Positions 25,197-33,496 of a stretch of 33,621 bases of DNA are shown one piece after another. The notes beneath the pieces are model-generated. The model did not search any database and was not told where the DNA came from. It saw nothing but the letters and a program-made list of their open reading frames with translations. Positions within the stretch are counted from its first letter, which is position 1; every line of letters starts with the position of its first letter. The stretch is taken from positions 1 through 33,621 of the forward strand of contig CAMZCM010000022.1 in assembly GCA_947305005.1 (NCBI GenBank). Reading direction: 5' to 3'. Origin of the DNA: an uncultured Prevotellaceae bacterium (lineage in GTDB: Bacteria > Bacteroidota > Bacteroidia > Bacteroidales > Bacteroidaceae). The translations under genes were made by a program, and so were the position numbers.

Positions 25197-25682
25197 ATGA
25201 GCGATAAGTCAAGCTTACAGAAAGATGTTGAACAACGGTTCCGTGAGTTCCTTCTTGCCCATGAGTTGCGGCAGACCAGAGAGCGCTTTGCGATTCTGGA
25301 AGCGATCTACAGTATTGAAGGCACTTTCACCATCGAACACCTACAGGAACTGATGCAGGAACGGCGGTTCCCTGTCAGCACGGGTACGTTATATTCGACA
25401 TTGCAATTGCTTATTCAGGCTAATCTGTTGATTCGTCACCCGTTCAATTTCTCGTCTGTCTTTGAGCGTATCGCAGACAGCCACCCACGCAGTTATCAGA
25501 TCTGCAACAACTGTCACCGCATTACGCGCATCAAAAGCAAGGAGCTTGCCTCTAGTTTGGAGACCTACCATCCGCGTGGTTTCTCCATCAGCCATCGCAT
25601 TGTGTACATCTATGGAACCTGCCCTGGGTGTCTACGAAAAATGCGGAAAATGCTCAAATTGAAAGAACAAAACAAACTATAA
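25197..25682 (+). CDS. Fur-family transcriptional regulator
   Basis: 161 residues. N-terminal winged helix with ELRQTRERFAILEAIY (about 24-39) and VSTGTLYSTLQLLIQANLL (about 62-80), the DNA-recognition part of Fur/PerR/Zur proteins. C-terminal dimerisation and metal domain with two CxxC pairs, CNNC and CPGC, that should bind structural zinc. Which metal or signal it senses is not clear, and the usual His-rich sensing motif is weak. It is followed by purA after 3 bases. The promoter places the mRNA start about 4 bases before the ATG, so the transcript may be nearly leaderless; the next in-frame Met is too far in to be the start. Confidence 0.88.
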   Translation: MSDKSSLQKDVEQRFREFLLAHELRQTRERFAILEAIYSIEGTFTIEHLQELMQERRFPVSTGTLYSTLQLLIQANLLIRHPFNFSSVFERIADSHPRSYQICNNCHRITRIKSKELASSLETYHPRGFSISHRIVYIYGTCPGCLRKMRKMLKLKEQNKL

Positions 25683-25685
25683 GAT

Positions 25686-26969
25686 ATGAAACAAGGTAAA
25701 GTAGATGCCCTATTAGGTATCGTTTTCGGCGATGAAGGAAAAGGTAAAGTCGTCGATGTGTTTACTCCCCGTTATGATGTCGTGGCCCGATTCGCTGGCG
25801 GTCCTAACGCAGGACACACCATCATCTTTGATGGCAAGAAATTCGTACTCCGTTCCATTCCTTCCGGTATTTTCGACGAAGGAAAGCTGAACATTATCGG
25901 TAATGGTTGTGTGATTGCTCCGGACTTATTTATGAACGAGGCCAAGGAACTGGAAGCTGCAGGTTATAACCTTTATGACCGTCTGCACATCAGCAAACGT
26001 GCTCATCTCATCCTGCCTACGCACCGCGTCCTAGACCGTGCCTACGAAGCAGCCAAAGGCAAGAACAAAGTGGGTACCACTGGTAAAGGTATCGGCCCCA
26101 CATATTCCGAGAAAGCCAGCCGCACAGGTCTTCGTGTAGGCGATATACTCGATAACTTCCCAGCAAAATATGCGGCACTGAAAGCTCGCCATGAACAGAT
26201 TCTTCGCGACCTTCACTACACCGATTATGATATCACGGAGGAGGAACGTGTATGGCTCGAGGGCGTAGAGTATATGCGCAAGTTCCAACTCACGGATACC
26301 GAAATCGAAATCAACCAGTTCTTAGCTGAAGGAAAGAAGATTCTTGCAGAGGGCGCACAGGGAACGATGCTTGACATCGACCACGGCACTTATCCTTTCG
26401 TCAGCTCTTCCAGCACCACCACAGGCGGTGTCTGCACTGGGCTCGGCGTAGGCCCTAACCGCATCGGCGAGGTGTTCGGTATCTTCAAGGCTTACAGCAC
26501 CCGTGTTGGTGCCGGCCCCTTCCCCGTAGAGCTGTTCGACGAGACAGGCGACCGTCTTCGTGAGATTGGCCATGAGTATGGAGCCGTTACAGGTCGTAAT
26601 CGTCGTTGCGGATGGGTGGACCTCGTGGCTTTGAAATATGCCATCATGATCAATGGTGTCACACAACTTATCATGATGAAGTCCGACGTCCTCGATGGCT
26701 TCCCCGTCATCCGCGCTTGCGTGGCCTACGAGAAAGACGGACAGCGCGTCACAGAGATGCCCTATGACTCTGAAGGCTGGCAAGCCGTCTATCGCGACCT
26801 CCCAGGTTGGCAGGAAGATCTCTCTGGCATGACTTCAGAGGAGCAGTTCCCGCAGACCTTCAAAGACTACATTGATTTCTTGGAGAAAGAATTGCAAACG
26901 CCGATCACCATCCTCTCCGTAGGACCTGACCGTGCTCAGACCATCCTGCGCAAGTCTTTCATTTCTTAA
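25686..26969 (+). CDS. purA: Adenylosuccinate synthetase
   Basis: Joins IMP and aspartate using GTP to give adenylosuccinate, first step from IMP to AMP, in the cytoplasm. 427 residues, standard length. Motifs: GDEGKGKVVD (13-22 region, GTP/IMP site), FAGGPNAGHTI, GTTGKGIGPTYSEK, EGAQGTMLDIDHGTYPFVSSS, and TGRNRRCGWVDLVALKYA. Co-transcribed with the Fur-family gene 3 bases upstream. Its stop codon overlaps the end of the convergent TPR gene by 11 bases. Confidence 0.97.
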   Translation: MKQGKVDALLGIVFGDEGKGKVVDVFTPRYDVVARFAGGPNAGHTIIFDGKKFVLRSIPSGIFDEGKLNIIGNGCVIAPDLFMNEAKELEAAGYNLYDRLHISKRAHLILPTHRVLDRAYEAAKGKNKVGTTGKGIGPTYSEKASRTGLRVGDILDNFPAKYAALKARHEQILRDLHYTDYDITEEERVWLEGVEYMRKFQLTDTEIEINQFLAEGKKILAEGAQGTMLDIDHGTYPFVSSSSTTTGGVCTGLGVGPNRIGEVFGIFKAYSTRVGAGPFPVELFDETGDRLREIGHEYGAVTGRNRRCGWVDLVALKYAIMINGVTQLIMMKSDVLDGFPVIRACVAYEKDGQRVTEMPYDSEGWQAVYRDLPGWQEDLSGMTSEEQFPQTFKDYIDFLEKELQTPITILSVGPDRAQTILRKSFIS

Positions 26970-27786
26970 TCCCCGCAACGCCCGCCACTTCCTCGGCAGA
27001 AGCGCCGAGTCGGGCTGCTTCGCGGACATCTTCACGTGCACGTCTCTTATTCTTCATCTGAGAATAGAGACGTGCACGTCCCAGATAATACTGTGGATTC
27101 TTGGGCTCCAGACGAATGGCTTCTGTGAAATCTGTTTCCGCTAACTCATACTGTCCGCGATCCAGCTCCATCCCTGCGCGTATCGCATAACCTGCAGCAT
27201 GGGTGGGATAGAGATCTACGGCACGATGGATATTCTCCATTGCCTCCTGCGGACGACGGTCGTGGTCATTAACCAAAGCCAAGCCTATCAAAGCTTGCTC
27301 ATGGGTTGGTTGCACACACAACAGCTGCTCATAATCCTTACGGGCTTCCTTGTACTTACGCTGACGCTGATAGATATAAGCCCGCATCAGCAGGGCCTCC
27401 GGATGGTCTTCGCGGAGATCCAACACATCATTATAATCCACCAGTGCCCGATCTTCACGACCTAATTTAAGATACAAAGAAGCACGCCCGAGAAGCAGTC
27501 CCATGGTATGGGGCGACAAGCCCAATGCCATCTGATAATCGTCCAAAGCTTCCTTCTCACGTCCCGTACGCTCTGCAATGCTGGCCAGATGTCCCCAAAT
27601 GAGGGCATTGCCCTGTGCCGCCGGTGCCTCTTGCAAGGCCTGACGGAACAGGATTTCCGCCTGTTGCAGGCTATCATCCTCCATAGACGTAACAGCCTGT
27701 CGTACCAGACGCTGATACACATTCTCATCCCCTGCACCCATAACGCACAGCGGAATCAAGAGGAACGCAAATAGGAGCTTCTTCAT
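26959..27786 (-). CDS. Exported TPR-repeat protein
   Basis: 275 residues. Signal peptide about 1-18 (LLIPLCVMGAG; a Cys at 14 could suggest a lipoprotein but the context is not a clean lipobox). The rest is tandem tetratricopeptide repeats, e.g. YQMALGLSPHTMGLLLGRASLYLKL cut into 34-residue units, and ends in EEVAGVAGIKK. TPR proteins serve as binding scaffolds; partner unknown. Follows the GH29 gene by 17 bases. Its 3' part contains a near-perfect 46-base palindrome, and its last codons overlap purA on the other strand. Confidence 0.85.
   Translation of the reverse strand: MKKLLFAFLLIPLCVMGAGDENVYQRLVRQAVTSMEDDSLQQAEILFRQALQEAPAAQGNALIWGHLASIAERTGREKEALDDYQMALGLSPHTMGLLLGRASLYLKLGREDRALVDYNDVLDLREDHPEALLMRAYIYQRQRKYKEARKDYEQLLCVQPTHEQALIGLALVNDHDRRPQEAMENIHRAVDLYPTHAAGYAIRAGMELDRGQYELAETDFTEAIRLEPKNPQYYLGRARLYSQMKNKRRAREDVREAARLGASAEEVAGVAGIKK
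27034..27079. repeat. 46-base palindrome with paired ACGTGCACGT ends
   Basis: ACGTGCACGTCTC on the left matches GAGACGTGCACGT on the right, with TTATTCT/AGAATA continuing the stem and a short loop. ACGTGCACGT is itself a perfect palindrome. It lies about 65 bases after the purA stop and within the 3' coding part of the TPR gene. Confidence 0.85.
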
Positions 27787-27803
27787 GACGATGGTATTCT
27801 TTC

Positions 27804-29423
27804 TTATTTATTGATGCGCAACACGGGAACAATCTTATTCACAGGCGTAGGCAGTTTCACGACCAGTCCTTCAGCGGTCTGAGAAGCTTCCAATTCGCCA
27901 TAACCCAATAGGGTGACGCTCTTGATGCGTTTTTTCAGATTCTTATTACCCTTAGCCAGTGACTTGATGAGGAGTTGGCCCTCTTTTGGCCAGCCCATCG
28001 CTGTGACATACAGGTACTTCTTGGTCTGGTTGAAACGGATATCACGGGCATCCATATTGGAATACTGGCCGTCGTTGAAGCCTTGAGCATTCAGGGCGAT
28101 AGCCTTCTCTGCCACGGGACCTTCACCAAACTTCACCCACGGACGCGTACCGAAGATGCTCTCACCATTGACGGTCATCCAAGCCTCCAGGTCGTCCAAG
28201 ATGGCAGCTTCCTTCTCATCATAGGTACCGTCAGCCCGCAAGGGCACACTCAGCAGCAGGTTACCGTTCTTTGATACGATATCCACCAACTGCTTCACCA
28301 CAGTAGCAGCACTCTTGTAAGCGCCTCGTTCATAGATACCGGTATCATAATGCCAACCACCGATGCAGTTACAGGTCTGCCACGGTTCCTGAATAATCTC
28401 ATTGGGGGCTCCGCGCTCCACATCCCACGTGACAGCCTTTCGTTGTTCGTCATCGAGAATCTTACCGAAGACAACCGTGTTAGGATTCTTGTTGAACATG
28501 TGAGCGGCAATCCTCAGGCCGCAATCGCTGATGGGATAGAACGGCAACACCGTCACATCGAAATAGATGAGGTCGGGTGAATAGCGGTTAATGGCATCAA
28601 GTGTGCGGTCATAGAAGTTCGCCACAAACTCCTTCGAGGGCATACAAGCTCCGTTTTCCCAACCCCACTGACTGTGAATAGCGCCGTTATCCCATGAGCC
28701 TTTGCTCATCGGATGATGTTGTTGATAGAGCATCTGGGGATCCAGTCCTTCCCACCAGAGTCCCTTGCCATCTTCCTTGGTCAGGTTACCGTCGTACCAT
28801 ACGCCGGCTTTCTCGCCCTCTAGGTCATAGCGCTGCGCAGGTTCGTACCACGTCCAGGCATGGTCAGCATGGAAACTGATGCCCAAAGGTAGTCCGGCCT
28901 TCTTGGCTGCCTGTGCCCACTCTTCCAGGATATCGCGTTTCGGACCGATGTTCTTCGAGTTCCATGGTTGGTACTTCGAATCCCACAGGTCATAGTTATC
29001 ATGATGGTTACCCAACACGAAGAAGTACTGGGCGCCACAACGCTTGTACTTCTCCACGAGTTTCTCAGGCTCCCACATCTCCGCCTTGAAGAGCGGTAGG
29101 ATATCCTTGAAGCCCACCTCTGACGGATGTCCATAATGGGCTACGTGCCATTTGTACTCGCGGCTACCCTCCATGTACATGGAACGAGCCATCCAGTCAC
29201 CGCTGCCCTCTACGCACTGCGGCCCCCAATGTGCCCAGATTCCAAACTTGGCATCGCGGAACCACTCGGGGACCTTGTGCTGCTGCAGCGATGCCCATGT
29301 GGGTTGATACTTACCTGGCAGCATGGTCTCATGTGCGCCACTGACGGGCACACGATAGGACTGTGCCGTTATCGCCCCAGCCATCAGGGTTGCCAGAGCC
29401 ACGAAGAGAAGGTTCTTTTTCAT
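27804..29423 (-). CDS. Secreted GH29 alpha-L-fucosidase
   Basis: Glycoside hydrolase family 29, removing alpha-L-fucose from glycans by a retaining mechanism. 539 residues; signal peptide about 1-20 (AGAITAQ). Family landmarks: KFGIWAHWGPQCV (59-71), LGNHHDNYDLWDSKYQPW (137-154), and SPDLIYFDV (282-290) with D289 as the likely nucleophile; the general acid is not obvious. After about 400 come the beta-sandwich (VNGESIFGTRPWVKFGEGP) and a C-terminal end of about 100 residues. It starts 18 bases after leuB ends and lies before the TPR gene. Host or plant glycan use is consistent with the GH43 genes elsewhere in the window. Confidence 0.9.
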   Translation of the reverse strand: MKKNLLFVALATLMAGAITAQSYRVPVSGAHETMLPGKYQPTWASLQQHKVPEWFRDAKFGIWAHWGPQCVEGSGDWMARSMYMEGSREYKWHVAHYGHPSEVGFKDILPLFKAEMWEPEKLVEKYKRCGAQYFFVLGNHHDNYDLWDSKYQPWNSKNIGPKRDILEEWAQAAKKAGLPLGISFHADHAWTWYEPAQRYDLEGEKAGVWYDGNLTKEDGKGLWWEGLDPQMLYQQHHPMSKGSWDNGAIHSQWGWENGACMPSKEFVANFYDRTLDAINRYSPDLIYFDVTVLPFYPISDCGLRIAAHMFNKNPNTVVFGKILDDEQRKAVTWDVERGAPNEIIQEPWQTCNCIGGWHYDTGIYERGAYKSAATVVKQLVDIVSKNGNLLLSVPLRADGTYDEKEAAILDDLEAWMTVNGESIFGTRPWVKFGEGPVAEKAIALNAQGFNDGQYSNMDARDIRFNQTKKYLYVTAMGWPKEGQLLIKSLAKGNKNLKKRIKSVTLLGYGELEASQTAEGLVVKLPTPVNKIVPVLRINK

Positions 29424-29441
29424 GATGATGACGTGTTAGGG

Positions 29442-30509
29442 TTATGCGTTAGCTTTACGAATATAATCGACAATCCAGGCGCCTACTTCGCGGGTTCCGT
29501 AATGGGCACCGCCCTCAACCTGAATCTCAGGCGTACGTACATGGGCATCCAAGCTGGCATTGACCGCCTCACGAATCAGTCGGCCCTCCGCTTCCAAGTT
29601 GAAATACTCGAAGAGCATGGCCACAGAAAGTATCTGTGCCAAAGGATTAGCGATATTCAGTCCTTTAGCCTGGGGCCATGAGCCGTGGATGGGCTCAAAG
29701 ACAGGTGTATGTTCGCCGGTAGAAGCAGAGGGAAGCAGTCCCATAGACCCCGTGATGCAGGAGCCTTCGTCGGTCAGGATATCGCCAAAAGTGTTCTCCG
29801 TCACCATGACGTCAAAGAACCTCGGTTCCTGCAACATCCTCATGGAGGCATTATCGACATACATATAATCAGTCTTGACATCGGGATATTCCGGCTCCAT
29901 CTCTTGAGCAATCTGGCGCCACAAACGACTGGATGCGAGCACATTGGCCTTATCTACCACCGTCAGGTGCTTCCTACGGCGACGTGCGTAGTCAAAGCCT
30001 ACACGCAGGATACGTTCTATCTCCGGGCGGGAATAGAAATTGGTATCGTATGCCTTGTCATTGTCCTGGTATTTCTCTCCGAAATACATACCGCCCGTGA
30101 GTTCACGGATGCAGATGAAGTCAGCACCGCGCACCAGCTCATCCTTCAGCGGTGACTTGTGAATCAGGCAGTCGAAGGTCTCCACAGGTCGGATATTCGC
30201 GAACAGGCCCAGCTTCTTGCGCATGGCCAGCAAGCCCTGTTCAGGACGAACCTTCGCGGTCGGGTCGTTATCGTACTTCGGGTCACCGACGGCACTGAAC
30301 AGCACTGCATCCGCCCGCATACAAGTCTGGAAGGTCTCTTCCGGGAACGGATTGCCCACCTTATCGATGGCGTCGGCGCCGCAGATGGCGTATTCATACG
30401 TCACCTGATGCCCATATTTCTCGCACACGGCCGTCATCACAGCCACACCTTGTTCACTGATTTCCGGTCCGATGCCATCACCGGCCAAGACTGCAATCTT
30501 TAAGTTCAT
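29442..30509 (-). CDS. leuB: 3-isopropylmalate dehydrogenase
   Basis: Oxidises and decarboxylates 3-isopropylmalate to 2-oxoisocaproate with NAD+. 355 residues, normal length. [13 protein letters not shown] (10-22) and the Arg-rich substrate helix are in place; [16 protein letters not shown] contains the catalytic Lys; [25 protein letters not shown] follows; the NAD site includes EPIHGSWP (about 297). It is placed about 20 kb from leuA-leuC-leuD-leuA2, between an SNF2 helicase (23 bases upstream) and the GH29 gene (18 bases downstream). No leader peptide or promoter is visible in front of it, so it may depend on the helicase promoter. Confidence 0.96.
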   Translation of the reverse strand: MNLKIAVLAGDGIGPEISEQGVAVMTAVCEKYGHQVTYEYAICGADAIDKVGNPFPEETFQTCMRADAVLFSAVGDPKYDNDPTAKVRPEQGLLAMRKKLGLFANIRPVETFDCLIHKSPLKDELVRGADFICIRELTGGMYFGEKYQDNDKAYDTNFYSRPEIERILRVGFDYARRRRKHLTVVDKANVLASSRLWRQIAQEMEPEYPDVKTDYMYVDNASMRMLQEPRFFDVMVTENTFGDILTDEGSCITGSMGLLPSASTGEHTPVFEPIHGSWPQAKGLNIANPLAQILSVAMLFEYFNLEAEGRLIREAVNASLDAHVRTPEIQVEGGAHYGTREVGAWIVDYIRKANA

Positions 30510-30532
30510 CTTTCAGTAGTTATCGTTGTTAC

Positions 30533-32851
30533 TTATTCCTTTTTATGATTAATGGCCTGCTTCAGTAGCTCCGCTGCCTGCCGGCGCGTGGGCTCGTCAG
30601 CCAGAAGCAGGTCTGAGAGGTCTTTTGTCAGGCGTTGCAGGAGCGGTGTATCTTCGTGAGCGGTTTCTTGTGGCTCAGGGGTTGCTGCTAGCTCCTCAAA
30701 CTCCAGCTCTGTCTGCAGCGGTTCTACTCCGATCGGTTGCTCCACGGCCTCGGTGAGGAGTCCCTGAGACGGCTGAGCGTCCGTCTCTTCCATGTAATCC
30801 TGCAAGCCATTGAGCAAGCCCTCAAACTGATTATCAGAGAGGAAGACAGCATCCTCTCCACCATCCAGGACACCCTCAAAGAGACTGGTCTTGAAGCGGA
30901 GCTTCGACAACATATCCTCTTCGATAGTGCCGGCAGAGACTAGGTTAATCACCTCGATGCCACGAGTTTGACCAATGCGATGAATACGTCCGATGCGTTG
31001 TTCCAGCACTGCGGGATTCCAAGGAAGATCTAGGTTGATGACCACATTGGCCACCTGCAGGTTCAGTCCTGTGGCACCCGCATCTGTGGAGAGGAACACC
31101 CGTATCTGCGGGTCGTCTTGGAAGGCTTCCACACGTGCCTTACGTTCACGCGAAGGCACATTCCCGTGCAGATAGGCATACTCTACCCCACTCCGTTCTA
31201 GTTCCTGTGCCACCAACCGTGTCATCCGTTCCCATTGGCTGAAGATTACTACCTTCGTTCCCTGCAGTCCATTTCCTTCCCCATTCACCGTCACGCCACA
31301 TTCATCCAGAATATTCATCACCTCCTCTACCTTGGTGTCAAAGCGGCTATGCTCGTCGAGTACATAGAGGCTGTCACACGTCATCCGCATCTGTTGCAGC
31401 GTCAACAACAACTGCTTACGGTCTATCTCAGAGAGGAAATGCTGGCGATGCCATTTGGACACAAGACGTGCTGCATGGAGCTTCAGGTCGTTGTGCGCAT
31501 CCATTTGTTCTCGTGTCATTGGCACGAACAGCGTTTTATCAATGCGGGCAGGCAGCTGTAATGCTACCGTCTCCTTCTTCCGTCGAATCATCACGCGCGA
31601 GACACGCAGTCCCACCTCGTTCAGATTCCGGTAACCCTTTGTAGCACCGGTCTCGTCCACCAGAATATAACGGTCCTTAAATAAATAATAAGGTGACAGC
31701 AGGTACTGATCCACCAGCTCCACTATGCTATACAACTCCTCCAGACGATTCTCCAAGGGCGTGCCTGAGAGGATGAGAGAATAGCGCGAATGGATATGGC
31801 GCACAGAACGCGAAATCTGTGTGTTCCAGTTCTTCAGACGTTGCACCTCATCCATGATGAGCATATCTGTCGTCAGGTCTTTCAGTTCCTTCAGGTCCTG
31901 ATTGATACTGTTATAGGAAGCAATCTTATAGGGGGCAGGATGTCCCAGCAGTTCACGTCGTTGCTCCGGTGTACCATCTATCAACACCACTTCCGCTCCT
32001 GTGAAACGTTCTATCTCCCGTTTCCACTGGTACTTTAGCGTTGTCGGACAAAGCACCAGCGCCTGTTCAATCAAGCGTTCTTTCCGCAGCAACTCCGCTG
32101 TAGCTATCGCCTGTACCGTCTTGCCTAATCCCATCTCATCTGCCAAGATGGCCCGTCCGGCACTGGCACAGAAACGCACGCCCTCGCGCTGGAAGGGATA
32201 GAGCGGCACACACAGCAAGCTGTCCAGTGCCTTGTCATCATACTGTTCCTTGATGATGTCTATCCTACGTTGGCGTTCACGTTGTTCAAGGATGAAATCA
32301 AAGGCATCCTTGTAGCAGCGGAAGCCTTCATCCAACTTCTTCGCTTCCGTCAGGAAATCACCAAAAGTCTCGTAGGAAAATGGCAGAAGCTCCTCAAAGT
32401 CATTGAAATACTGTTTGGCTAAGGCCCGGAACTCCTTCTCCGCTGTCGTGCCAATACGAATCTTTACCCGTCGGTCGTTGCCCCGATAGCTCAGATACAC
32501 GCTTGTATAGGCGGGCAGGTCTCGGTGAATCCGTTTGTGATGGTCTGCTATCCACTGGCGTGCAGCCTCAATATGTTTACACGTCCCCAACTGAGAGGTC
32601 TTAAAATCCATGCAGTCACAGTAGTTCCATGGGCTCTTCGGTCCGCGATAAATGACTTTATAGGAACCGCCTGACGTGGGACTCGTGACACGATACTCGC
32701 CTGGGTGGTCACGTTCGCTGACGCACTCCACCTCCAAGTTCTCGCGCTGTGCCTGTTGCATACGCAACATCACCTGCCAATCCTCCAAGGACAAGTGATC
32801 CGGTTTCACCAGATGACTGATTCTCTGCTTCGGAAGGTCTGCGTATTTCAT
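30533..32851 (-). CDS. SNF2-family helicase-like ATPase with N-terminal SWIM zinc finger
   Basis: Swi2/Snf2-type DNA translocase. 772 residues. The SWIM-type zinc finger is CDC (78-80) with CKH (91-93). Helicase core: ADEMGLGKTVQAIA (237-250, Walker A with K244), LIMDEVQRLKNW (331-342; DEVQ in place of the more usual DEAH/DEGH), SGTPLENRLEELYSI, then the C-terminal RecA lobe with VVIFSQWERMTRL, STDAGATGLNLQ and QRIGRIHRIGQTR (arginine finger). The last 120 residues are acidic and Gln-rich. Bacterial members help clear RNA polymerase or remodel DNA; exact role unknown. Likely first gene of a helicase-leuB-GH29-TPR unit; a -7 box is at 32872-32879. Confidence 0.9.
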   Translation of the reverse strand: MKYADLPKQRISHLVKPDHLSLEDWQVMLRMQQAQRENLEVECVSERDHPGEYRVTSPTSGGSYKVIYRGPKSPWNYCDCMDFKTSQLGTCKHIEAARQWIADHHKRIHRDLPAYTSVYLSYRGNDRRVKIRIGTTAEKEFRALAKQYFNDFEELLPFSYETFGDFLTEAKKLDEGFRCYKDAFDFILEQRERQRRIDIIKEQYDDKALDSLLCVPLYPFQREGVRFCASAGRAILADEMGLGKTVQAIATAELLRKERLIEQALVLCPTTLKYQWKREIERFTGAEVVLIDGTPEQRRELLGHPAPYKIASYNSINQDLKELKDLTTDMLIMDEVQRLKNWNTQISRSVRHIHSRYSLILSGTPLENRLEELYSIVELVDQYLLSPYYLFKDRYILVDETGATKGYRNLNEVGLRVSRVMIRRKKETVALQLPARIDKTLFVPMTREQMDAHNDLKLHAARLVSKWHRQHFLSEIDRKQLLLTLQQMRMTCDSLYVLDEHSRFDTKVEEVMNILDECGVTVNGEGNGLQGTKVVIFSQWERMTRLVAQELERSGVEYAYLHGNVPSRERKARVEAFQDDPQIRVFLSTDAGATGLNLQVANVVINLDLPWNPAVLEQRIGRIHRIGQTRGIEVINLVSAGTIEEDMLSKLRFKTSLFEGVLDGGEDAVFLSDNQFEGLLNGLQDYMEETDAQPSQGLLTEAVEQPIGVEPLQTELEFEELAATPEPQETAHEDTPLLQRLTKDLSDLLLADEPTRRQAAELLKQAINHKKE

Positions 32852-32871
32852 TGTTGGATGCTATTTCTGCG

Positions 32872-32879
32872 CAAAGATA
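32872..32879 (-). promoter_or_regulatory. -7 element for the SNF2 helicase gene
   Basis: TATCTTTG followed by C on the minus strand; no TTTG at the ideal spacing. Predicted start near 32868, 17 bases before the ATG. Confidence 0.6.
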
Positions 32880-32989
32880 GATGTTTTCATCCAAAGAGAA
32901 GTGTGTTTGACCTATAAAATAGATTAATTTAGGATGAAAGAATAGCGTAGATATAGCAAAGGGGAAGCAAGGGTATAATATAAACTAAA

Positions 32990-33048
32990 TTCCCACCATG
33001 GGAATGTTTTGTTCCCACAATGGGAATATTTTGTTCCCACAATGGGAA
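32990..33048. promoter_or_regulatory. Three TTCCCA palindromes with 22-bp spacing, operator-like array
   Basis: TTCCCACCATGGGAA (32990-33004), TTCCCACAATGGGAA (33012-33026) and TTCCCACAATGGGAA (33034-33048). Start-to-start spacing is exactly 22 bases in both steps, about two helical turns, so the sites lie on one DNA face. The last copy covers where a -33 box would be for the -7 element at 33064-33071. This suggests a repressor or activator site; the protein is unknown. Confidence 0.75.
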
Positions 33049-33063
33049 TTATCATGAACCTTA

Positions 33064-33071
33064 TATCTTTG
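33064..33071 (+). promoter_or_regulatory. -7 promoter element after the palindrome array
   Basis: TATCTTTG followed by C. Transcription would start near 33075 and run through the 22-codon frame and the long inverted repeat. No TTTG at -33; that position is taken by the palindrome. Confidence 0.6.
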
Positions 33072-33087
33072 CGATAATTGAAACGAG

Positions 33088-33156
33088 ATGATTTTGCTGT
33101 TTTTCGTAAGACCTAACATAGAATTTATGGAAAATGCTGTATATGAGCGAATTTGA
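33088..33156 (+). CDS. Possible 22-residue small ORF
   Basis: ATG to TGA frame starting MILLFFVRPN and ending VYERI. It lies 13 bases after the predicted transcription start and before a long inverted repeat, which resembles a leader-peptide arrangement, but it shows no clear amino-acid bias beyond a hydrophobic N-terminus and no gene follows. It may not be translated. Confidence 0.3.
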   Translation: MILLFFVRPNIEFMENAVYERI

Positions 33157-33174
33157 CTGTCATATTGGGCGTTT

Positions 33175-33329
33175 GAGACCTAACCAAGAGGTAACTGAGA
33201 CCTAACTAAGACCTAACAGAGAGGTAACTGACAACCAGATTCAGCAAACTATTCAATCATTCTACGAATGGCTACTTAGGTGCATAATGTTAGGTCTCAG
33301 TTACCTCTCAGTTAGGTCTTTGTTAGGTC
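33175..33329. repeat. Long inverted repeat built from GACCTAAC and GAGGTAACTGA units
   Basis: Left stem 33199-33231 and right stem 33297-33329 match as inverse complements at 31 of 33 positions, with a 65-base loop (33232-33296). The unit GACCTAAC recurs at about 33110, 33177, 33199 and 33210, and its complement GTTAGGTC at 33289, 33311 and 33322. A further left-arm copy, GAGACCTAACCAAGAGGTAA, begins at 33175. Strong enough to form a cruciform or RNA hairpin. No transposase frame is present. Confidence 0.85.
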
Positions 33330-33421
33330 TGATAAGCTCATTCGGAGAGCCTAACTTACTCAAAGTCATCAAATTAGAAAATAACAATATTAGGTCTTAT
33401 GAAAAAAAATAAATAATCCCC

Positions 33422-33441
33422 GTGGGAGAGTAGGTAGTCGC
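33422..33441 (+). other. 5S rRNA-like 3' tail fragment (+ strand)
   Basis: GTGGGAGAGTAGGTAGTCGC matches the conserved 3' end of bacterial 5S rRNA and is followed directly by a terminator, as in an rRNA operon. The rest of a 5S gene is not upstream: the preceding bases are AT-rich. I read it as a remnant or a repeat derived from an rRNA operon end. Confidence 0.5.
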
Positions 33442-33443
33442 AT

Positions 33444-33490
33444 AAAAAGAGTCCCCCGACATCCATTTGGACATCGAGGGACTTCTTTTT
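33444..33490. terminator. Bidirectional rho-independent terminator
   Basis: A-rich start, stem GTCCCCCGACATCCA paired with TGGACATCGAGGGAC (allowing G-U pairs), TT loop, then TTCTTTTT. The A run on one side and T run on the other let it work in both directions. Confidence 0.88.
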
Positions 33491-33496
33491 AAAAGT

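Noticed and set aside
32990..33329. CRISPR array from regularly spaced repeats
   Set aside because: The 22-bp-phased palindromes have 7-bp AT-rich gaps and no unique spacers of CRISPR length; the GACCTAAC units are irregular; no cas genes.
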